Source: an uncultured Actinomycetes bacterium
GTDB taxonomy: Bacteria; Actinomycetota; Acidimicrobiia; Acidimicrobiales; RAAP-2
NCBI GenBank assembly: GCA_903854175.1
Contig: CAINVQ010000036.1
Span: 1 to 12,686, forward strand
DNA length: 12,686 bases
Reading direction: 5' to 3'
A program made the translations under genes and the position numbers. The notes below the pieces were generated by a model. The model made no database searches. It was not told the DNA's origin and was given only the letters and a program-made list of their open reading frames with translations. Below, piece after piece: positions 7,215 to 12,686 of this stretch. Every line of letters starts with the position of its first letter. Position 1 is the first letter of the stretch.

Positions 7215-8249
7215 GTGAGCGACCCAGTTCTACTCAGGGCCTGTCGAGGCGAAGCTGTTGAACATGTGCCGGTTTGGTTCATGCGTCAAGCGGGACGTGC
7301 TCTGCCTGAATACCGTGCTCTACGAGGCACTGGATCAATTCTTGACGCAATTGCGGACCCCAAGATCGCCGCTGAAGTAACCATGCAGCCAGTTCGCCGC
7401 TACGGCGTTGATGGAGCAATTCTTTTCTCAGACATTGTTGTGCCGTATCACGCGATTGATTTTGGCGTTGAAATTGTCCCTGGCCGTGGTCCGGTAATTG
7501 CAAATACTTTTAAATCAGAAGCTGACCTTGAACGACTTCGTGACATCACCCCATCAGACATCAAACACGTCACCGACACCGTTGACCTTGTTGTTGAGGA
7601 ACTAAAAAGCACCGACACTCCCCTCATTGGATTCGCTGGCGCACCATTTACTGTGGCGAGTTACCTCGTTGAAGGCGCCCCAACTCGCGAGTTCGCCATC
7701 ATCAAGTCAATGATGCACGCGCAGCCTGCACTATTTGACAAATTGATGGACCGACTTGTTGGTATCACGGTTTCATTCCTGCGTGCGCAGGTTGAACACG
7801 GTGCTCGCGCGTTACAGCTATTCGATTCATGGGCCGGTTCACTCTCTCGTGCAGAGTACGAACGCTTCGCGCTCCCAGCTACCAAGCGGGTTTTTGAGGG
7901 CATTGCTGATCTCAATGTTCCGACAATTCTTTTCGGAGTAGGAACTGGTGAGCTACTGGGACAAATGGCAACTGCCGGTAGCAATGTTGTTGGCATTGAC
8001 TGGCACGTTGACCTCGACGAAGGGCGTAGACGAACAGGAAAGCCATCACAGGGAAACCTCGATCCTGCTCGCTGTTTAAGTGGTGTGGCGCTTGGGGTTG
8101 AAGCTGCGCGTGAAGTGCTCGCAAAAGTGGGCACAGATGCTGGGCACATCTTTAACCTTGGACATGGCGTATTGCCATCAACTGATCCCGACGTTTTAAG
8201 CGCCGTGGTGAAAGTTGTACACGACGAAGGAAAAGCAGGAGTGCGATGA
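7215..8249 (+). CDS. hemE: Uroporphyrinogen III decarboxylase
   Basis: HemE removes four carboxyl groups from uroporphyrinogen III to give coproporphyrinogen III in the cytoplasm. At 344 residues it is the usual length. Family signatures are PVWFMRQAGR (19-28) with the conserved arginines R24 and R28, ILFSDIVVP (69-77) with the catalytic D73, GFAGAPFTVASY (139-150) ending in Y150, FDSWAG (203-208) with S205, and NLGHGV (314-319) with H317. All key residues are present. The start is GTG, chosen because AGGAG lies four bases upstream and the following residues match the family N-terminus. Its stop overlaps the hemH start as ATGA. It heads the hem operon, divergent from helD and the respiratory genes. 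Confidence 0.97.
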   Translation: MSDPVLLRACRGEAVEHVPVWFMRQAGRALPEYRALRGTGSILDAIADPKIAAEVTMQPVRRYGVDGAILFSDIVVPYHAIDFGVEIVPGRGPVIANTFKSEADLERLRDITPSDIKHVTDTVDLVVEELKSTDTPLIGFAGAPFTVASYLVEGAPTREFAIIKSMMHAQPALFDKLMDRLVGITVSFLRAQVEHGARALQLFDSWAGSLSRAEYERFALPATKRVFEGIADLNVPTILFGVGTGELLGQMATAGSNVVGIDWHVDLDEGRRRTGKPSQGNLDPARCLSGVALGVEAAREVLAKVGTDAGHIFNLGHGVLPSTDPDVLSAVVKVVHDEGKAGVR

Positions 8250-9154
8250 AAACCGGAGTACTAGTAATGGCGTACGGAACGCCAACTACCCCAGAAAATA
8301 TTGAACCGTATTACACACGTATTCGCCACGGCCGACCACCGACCCCGGAGCTTCTTTCTGATCTCGTTCGTCGCTACAGCGCAATTGGCGGAACTTCACC
8401 ACTCAATGAGCGCACTGACGCTCAGGTTGACGGTATTCGTGATGCTCTTGAAAAGCTTGCCCCTGGGAAATACGACGTTCGATTTGGCTCAAAGTACGAA
8501 CCACCAATGCTCGAAGAAATCGCACAGACCTTTCGCGATGATGGCTTCACCAAAGTCATCGGGCTCGTTCTAGCCCCACACTCATCAACAATGTCGACCC
8601 TTCAGTACATGACCCGTGCAAAAGAGACTCTTGGTGAAGGCATTGAGTTCATTGAAATCGGTGCTTGGTATGAATTCCCAGGATTCTTAGAACTCATTGC
8701 GCGACGTGTGAATGAAGCACTCGCCAAGATTCCTGCTGAGCGTCTCAGCACAACTGAAGTTCTTTTTTCCGCGCACTCACTACCGGAGAAAATTATTGCC
8801 AATGGTGATAACTACCCCGACCAGCTTCTCGAGAGCGCCAAAGATGCAGCAGCCATCGCTGGTGTCGACAAGTGGGACATTGCATGGCAGTCAGCTGGAC
8901 GCACCGCAGACCCATGGATTGGTCCTGACATTCTCCAGGTACTACGTGACAAGCGCGAAAATGGCGTGACTGACATTGTTTCGTGCCCTATTGGCTTTGT
9001 CTCAGACCACCTAGAAGTGCTCTTTGACATTGATATCGAGGCACAAGGCGTTGCCAGTGAAGTCAAGCTAAATATCGTGCGCACAGTCTCACTCAATGCA
9101 GATCAAGAGTTCGTCGAAATTCTCGCAAACATTGTCCAGCACGCGGACGCGTAA
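8246..9154 (+). CDS. hemH: Ferrochelatase, probably coproporphyrin-type (CpfC)
   Basis: This 302-residue enzyme inserts ferrous iron into a porphyrin. The N-terminus (VMAYGTP, then YYTRIRHGR, then AIGGTSPL) closely resembles Bacillus subtilis HemH/CpfC, which uses coproporphyrin III. Y10 matches its axial tyrosine, H177 (SAHSLPE) the metal-binding histidine, and E257 (SDHLEVL) the conserved glutamate. Only one cysteine (C247) is present, so it cannot carry the [2Fe-2S] cluster found in some actinobacterial ferrochelatases such as the mycobacterial one. AGGAG lies four bases before the ATG, which overlaps the hemE stop. The next gene begins immediately after its TAA. Ferrochelatase function is sure; coproporphyrin specificity is inferred from these residues and the neighbouring oxidase. 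Confidence 0.95.
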   Translation: MKTGVLVMAYGTPTTPENIEPYYTRIRHGRPPTPELLSDLVRRYSAIGGTSPLNERTDAQVDGIRDALEKLAPGKYDVRFGSKYEPPMLEEIAQTFRDDGFTKVIGLVLAPHSSTMSTLQYMTRAKETLGEGIEFIEIGAWYEFPGFLELIARRVNEALAKIPAERLSTTEVLFSAHSLPEKIIANGDNYPDQLLESAKDAAAIAGVDKWDIAWQSAGRTADPWIGPDILQVLRDKRENGVTDIVSCPIGFVSDHLEVLFDIDIEAQGVASEVKLNIVRTVSLNADQEFVEILANIVQHADA

Positions 9155-10570
9155 ATGTCACGTGATTCCATCGTCATCGTCGGCGCAGGAATCAGTGGGT
9201 TAAGTGCCGCATGGGAATTAACTGGTGGAGCAAACGGGCCAAATGAAGCTACTCCCCGAGTAGAAATCATTGAAGCGAGCAGCATCATTGGTGGAGCGCT
9301 CGCATCAACGCATTTTGCTGGAAGACAAATTGATTTAGGAGCTGATGGTTTTTTAGCGAGACGCCCAGAGGCAGTAACACTCGCAAAAGAACTTGGCCTC
9401 GAATCAGAACTCATTCCCATTGAAGCAAGCGGAGCATCAATTTGGTTACGTGGTGCACTTCACGAACTACCAACAGGCCTCGTTCTCGGAATGCCGACTT
9501 CTTCAAAAACCGTTAGGTCGGTGAAGGGGCTTTCGTTTCGCGCCAAGCTCGCTGCTCTGCGAGACGAACTACTGCCAAAATCGCTAAAAGTCGAAGACGA
9601 TATTTCAATTGGTGAAATTGTCAGTACCAAACTCGGTAAAGAACTCACCTATCAATTCGTTGAGCCAATGATTGGTGGTATTCAAGCAGGACGTATTGAC
9701 GAGCTCTCAGCAAAAACTGTATTCCCCGCACTGTTTGAAGCCGCTAAAAAAGGCGGATCAATTATGAAAGCGCTGCGCACTCCTGCGCCAGCCAGTGAAG
9801 GACCAGTATTTAATTCGCTGAAAGAAGGTGTTGGCTCACTGCCATTCGCACTGGCAGATCAACTTAAACGTCGCGGAGTCATTATTAGAACTGGTGTTGC
9901 AGTCACTGCGCTCAGGTCAACTCCTGCCAGTCTCTACGCCTGGGAAGTTGATACAGACCGCACCACAACTACCGCAAACGCAGTAATTCTTGCTACCCCA
10001 GCTCCTGCCGTTTTTGCATTGATGCACAAGCTCGATGAACCATTTGCCCCACTCGCAGACATAAAGAGTGCTGGCGCCGCAATGGTCACATTTAGTGTTC
10101 CAAAAAATGCAATTCAACTCCCTGAGCACGGTACGGGAGTTCTCATTCCACTTAATACTCCCTGGGACGGCGAAGGATCATTAATGGTCACCGCAATTAC
10201 ATTCCTTGATCGAAAGTGGTCACGTCTGCAACGTGCAGATGACATCGTGCTTCGTGCCCATGTTGGAAGAATTGATGATGAACGATGGACATCAATGAGT
10301 GATGACGCCCTAACGCAACGAGTTAGTGAAGAACTCAGTTTTGTACTGCCAATGTTTGGCACACCAAATGAGTCACTCGTGCAGCGATGGCCTCAAGGGC
10401 TTCCGCAGTATTACGTTGGGCACGCAGATGTTTCGCAACGTGCAAAACAAAACGCAAACGAAATAAAAATTGCGCTCTGTGGTAATGCGTACGACGGCGT
10501 TGGTGTTCCTGCAAGCATTGGATCAGGCAGGCGAGCTGCGCGCGAAGTACTTGACTGGCTGAAGAAGTAA
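9155..10570 (+). CDS. hemY: HemY/CgoX-type coproporphyrinogen/protoporphyrinogen oxidase
   Basis: A 471-residue FAD flavoprotein that oxidises the porphyrinogen to the porphyrin with oxygen. The N-terminal dinucleotide-binding loop is GAGISG (10-15) in IVIVGAGISGLSAAWEL. The C-terminus carries the family's FAD-contacting segment GNAYDGVGVPASIGSG (about 446-461). The middle contains the substrate-domain pattern YQFVEPMIGGIQAG, typical of this monoamine-oxidase-like family. In actinobacteria the HemY enzyme works in the coproporphyrin-dependent route (CgoX), before ferrochelatase; I infer the same here. The ATG follows the hemH TAA with no base between and has no clear Shine-Dalgarno, so expression probably depends on coupling. 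The TAA stop abuts the stop of the opposing HAD gene. No chdC/hemQ gene, needed to finish that route, lies in the window. Confidence 0.93.
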   Translation: MSRDSIVIVGAGISGLSAAWELTGGANGPNEATPRVEIIEASSIIGGALASTHFAGRQIDLGADGFLARRPEAVTLAKELGLESELIPIEASGASIWLRGALHELPTGLVLGMPTSSKTVRSVKGLSFRAKLAALRDELLPKSLKVEDDISIGEIVSTKLGKELTYQFVEPMIGGIQAGRIDELSAKTVFPALFEAAKKGGSIMKALRTPAPASEGPVFNSLKEGVGSLPFALADQLKRRGVIIRTGVAVTALRSTPASLYAWEVDTDRTTTTANAVILATPAPAVFALMHKLDEPFAPLADIKSAGAAMVTFSVPKNAIQLPEHGTGVLIPLNTPWDGEGSLMVTAITFLDRKWSRLQRADDIVLRAHVGRIDDERWTSMSDDALTQRVSEELSFVLPMFGTPNESLVQRWPQGLPQYYVGHADVSQRAKQNANEIKIALCGNAYDGVGVPASIGSGRRAAREVLDWLKK

Positions 10571-11059
10571 TTACAAGTAGTAGCCGGAGTGAATGTAAAT
10601 GCACGGGACACCTTCGCTCACGTACATTGCATGATTCTTTGGATCATCATCGAGCGCTAAGCGAATGTCGTAGCCCTGTGACACAAGGTCGTGCAGTGCT
10701 CCGCGCTTGAATTGATCGACTCCGGAATAATCTCCGTACTCACGCATAATGAGTAAGTCCCATCTGAGTCCATATCGTTCTAACCACGCAACGGTGTGTG
10801 GTTGCACTCGTCGTGGGCGTCCCGTTAAAAGAATTACTGAAAGGTCTTTGTCGAGTAATTCAAGCAACCGCTCGATCTCTTCAATGATTGGATCATCACC
10901 GCACGCATCAAAGAAACTCTTCCAATCTCCCCAGTCAAGAAAATGTTGACGTCCCGCTGCATCTGCGAGCACGCCATCAATATCAAAAATCACTGCAGGG
11001 CGTGGACTGAGTGGCCCTTGTCGCCAGTGCCAGTTATCTCGGGTGTAATCGCTTGTCAT
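10571..11059 (-). CDS. HAD-family phosphatase resembling the polynucleotide kinase 3'-phosphatase domain
   Basis: A 162-residue soluble protein with all four HAD motifs: FDIDG (25-29) with nucleophile D26 and acid D28, LLTGRP (77-82) with T79, K118, and LDDDP (136-140). The small cap-less layout, and the C-terminal pattern in which DDD is followed by an aromatic/small stretch and GVPCIYIHSGYY, resemble the 3'-phosphatase half of T4 polynucleotide kinase. No kinase half is fused to it; upstream lies only a short N-terminal tail. The substrate could be a 3'-phosphate on DNA or RNA, a nucleotide, or a small sugar phosphate; the sequence does not decide. The ATG at 11059 has no good Shine-Dalgarno. 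It converges on hemY stop-to-stop and diverges from the membrane protein gene to the right. Confidence 0.75.
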   Translation of the reverse strand: MTSDYTRDNWHWRQGPLSPRPAVIFDIDGVLADAAGRQHFLDWGDWKSFFDACGDDPIIEEIERLLELLDKDLSVILLTGRPRRVQPHTVAWLERYGLRWDLLIMREYGDYSGVDQFKRGALHDLVSQGYDIRLALDDDPKNHAMYVSEGVPCIYIHSGYYL

Positions 11060-11114
11060 ACGTTGTTTTAAGCCTAAAGGTCACAGCTCAGTCAATGTCT
11101 GCGAGAATAGATGG
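11060..11114. promoter_or_regulatory. Divergent gap between the HAD gene and the membrane protein gene
   Basis: These 55 bp separate two divergent starts and should contain both promoters. AGAATA (11105-11110) near the GTG start could be a -10 box, which would leave the rightward gene leaderless or nearly so. No clear -35, operator dyad or strong Shine-Dalgarno is seen for either gene. Confidence 0.3.
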
Positions 11115-12686
11115 GTGGGAGCGACTGAACGATTAACGCTACCGATTCCGTACGGTCAACATGTCTATGTGGTCAGTGATCTGTCACTATCGCCAAGAAC
11201 TGACGTACGGAGCCGGCCTGTAAGGGAATTTATTGACCTTTTGGGCAATATTGACGACGCAGCCGTTGTCGTGGTGGCGGGCAACTTTTTTCACCCAGAA
11301 CAGACCTCAGATCTCGGCAAATTCATTGATGCCACCTTCCGTGCTCTTCCCACTCTCAGAAATGCAATCACTGCATTCACTGCACTCGAAGGCCATCAGT
11401 TCTTTGTTCTGCCCGGAGCTGACGACAATGAACTTCGAGAAAGTGACCGGGCGCAACTAGAGCTTGAGACCCTCGGCGTTCAACTCGCCAGTGACCTCAT
11501 GCTCGCTATTGCCACTGCTGATGGAGTCCGAGACCTTGCAGTCGCCGCAGGAACAAGCCACATTGACACCAGTCGTGCTGATGCCAGCGAGCGATCAGAC
11601 GCCGACCGGCTTGAAGACCCACTCGCGTTAAATCGGTTTGTAACTTCTCGAGTTCTTTACCGACGACTTGGTCCGTGGGTCTGGCTTCCAATAATTGCCA
11701 TGGCACTATATGACCTGTCGAGCTTTATTGCAGAAGTCTTTGGACACCTAACGGCTCATAAGGTGCACATCGCAATAGAAGTTAAACACCTGCATGCATC
11801 AAATTTTTGGAACAACTTGATTATAAATCTGCTTCTCATCATTTTTATTGAAGCGGTTGTAATTGGTGTTGCCGGATTAATTGTTAGAAAAAGATTTGAT
11901 TCCGCATCGAGAAGTATTCATGCTCCTGAGCTAAGTGAACCACTTTCTGCGACCATCATTGATGGTGTCGACGCCGTTGAGTACGCACGACGAATTAGTG
12001 AACGCGGTGGAGCTGGAGCTGTTGTTGGCGGTGCCGCTCGACCTGCACTGGCATTTCTAGATCGAGGAATGAGTGCTTCGCCTGGTCCATCACGAACTGT
12101 CATTGTTGAACGTCGAGGTCGCATGGGACTTCCACCAGTCTTTTCTTCAGTTGAGCGATGGAGCTACGTCGTTATCGAAGCCGCGAGCACAGTTCAGATT
12201 CAACTTGTTTCAGGTGAGTCCCCACGAAAGCGTGGAACATCGCTCGAGCGCATTCTGCGAGGAGCCAATGTTCAGCCATCACCCGCTGAAACAACGACGA
12301 TTATTGGCTCATGGCCGTCTGGACAGCCATTCCCCGTCGCCCTTGACCGGCTTCTTTCGCAGCGTATGCAGCGGGCGATTCGTCGTCTAGCAAGTGGACT
12401 TCTATTCTCAGTAGGACTGCTTAACGTTGCAGTCACTGCTTCAGTGCCACTTCACCACAAACTGCACGCATTTTTATCTGTAATCCCACTTGGTGTTTCA
12501 CAGTCCGCTGCAGCGCTAACTGGTATTGCTGGTGTGGCAATGATTATGACCGCTCGAGGGTTACGTCGCGGTCAGCGCCGAGCTTGGTTCTTTTCAATTA
12601 TCGCGTTAGCCATAACAATTGTTAGCCACATGGCACGTGGAACACATGTGGCATCAGCACTTGTTGCTTCGCTACTTCTCATATTC
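11115..12686 (+). CDS. Degenerate metallophosphoesterase domain with MprF-like membrane region (partial)
   Basis: The frame is open from GTG 11115 to the right edge (524 codons, no stop). Residues 17-155 follow a calcineurin-like phosphoesterase pattern: VVSDLSL (19-25), VVVVAGNF (51-58), VLPGADD (98-104) and VAAGTSH (143-149). Two membrane helices follow (about 188-210 and 233-257). Residues 298-415 look like the end of the same fold (VVGGAARP, 303-310; GLPPVF, 338-343). More helices come next (about 425-447, 454-480 and 492-509), with another starting at 514. Between helices lies ARGLRRGQRRAW (481-492), which resembles membrane regions of MprF-type lysyl-phosphatidylglycerol synthases/flippases. 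Motifs that should bind metals read D-L-S, GN, GADD and GGAA instead of D-x-H, GD, GNHD and GHTH, so phosphoesterase activity is unlikely. The start is uncertain: no strong Shine-Dalgarno, and nearby ATGs are out of frame. Family assignment is from memory; function unknown. Confidence 0.65.
   Translation, partial: MGATERLTLPIPYGQHVYVVSDLSLSPRTDVRSRPVREFIDLLGNIDDAAVVVVAGNFFHPEQTSDLGKFIDATFRALPTLRNAITAFTALEGHQFFVLPGADDNELRESDRAQLELETLGVQLASDLMLAIATADGVRDLAVAAGTSHIDTSRADASERSDADRLEDPLALNRFVTSRVLYRRLGPWVWLPIIAMALYDLSSFIAEVFGHLTAHKVHIAIEVKHLHASNFWNNLIINLLLIIFIEAVVIGVAGLIVRKRFDSASRSIHAPELSEPLSATIIDGVDAVEYARRISERGGAGAVVGGAARPALAFLDRGMSASPGPSRTVIVERRGRMGLPPVFSSVERWSYVVIEAASTVQIQLVSGESPRKRGTSLERILRGANVQPSPAETTTIIGSWPSGQPFPVALDRLLSQRMQRAIRRLASGLLFSVGLLNVAVTASVPLHHKLHAFLSVIPLGVSQSAAALTGIAGVAMIMTARGLRRGQRRAWFFSIIALAITIVSHMARGTHVASALVASLLLIF

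Noticed and set aside
7661..8149. Minus-strand open frame of 162 codons opposite hemE
   Set aside because: It is a low-complexity serine/arginine/proline product typical of the reverse strand of a coding gene; hemE is certain here.

Overview
The window is a gene-dense, mid-GC stretch of bacterial chromosome, with overlapping or abutting genes and almost no spacer. The gene content points to an actinobacterium. It carries the actinobacterial bcc-complex order ctaE-qcrC-qcrA-qcrB with a diheme QcrC and a three-helix Rieske protein, a HelD-type RNA polymerase recycling helicase, and a block of heme genes of the coproporphyrin-dependent type. Several starts are GTG or TTG. The moderate GC, compact layout and hemE-hemH-hemY order would suit an aquatic actinobacterium, possibly of the Acidimicrobiia, but this placement is inference. 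No tRNA, rRNA, insertion sequence, CRISPR array or phage gene is visible.

Minus strand, right to left: helD (7133-4788) runs into ctaE, qcrC, qcrA and qcrB (4791-777), each gene overlapping or nearly touching the next. After a 135-bp gap comes a ChlI/MoxR-like AAA+ ATPase that leaves the window at the left edge. Plus strand: from an 81-bp divergent region, hemE, hemH and a HemY-type oxidase gene (7215-10570) run without gaps. They end stop-to-stop against a minus-strand HAD phosphatase gene (11059-10571). A second divergent gap then leads to a plus-strand membrane protein gene (11115 to the right edge), which combines a metallophosphoesterase-like domain with an MprF-like membrane region.

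The two central operons fit together. The bc1/cytochrome oxidase supercomplex needs b- and c-type hemes on QcrB and QcrC, and the divergent operon makes the heme precursors. One short intergenic region therefore sits between heme synthesis and an operon that holds the main heme consumers, with helD as its first gene.

The least ordinary item is the right-hand gene. Its metallophosphoesterase-like domain appears to have lost every metal-binding motif, seems to be split by a transmembrane hairpin, and is followed by a membrane region resembling the lysyl-phosphatidylglycerol synthase/flippase family. The rest of the window is core metabolism, with a few points of gene organisation worth checking.
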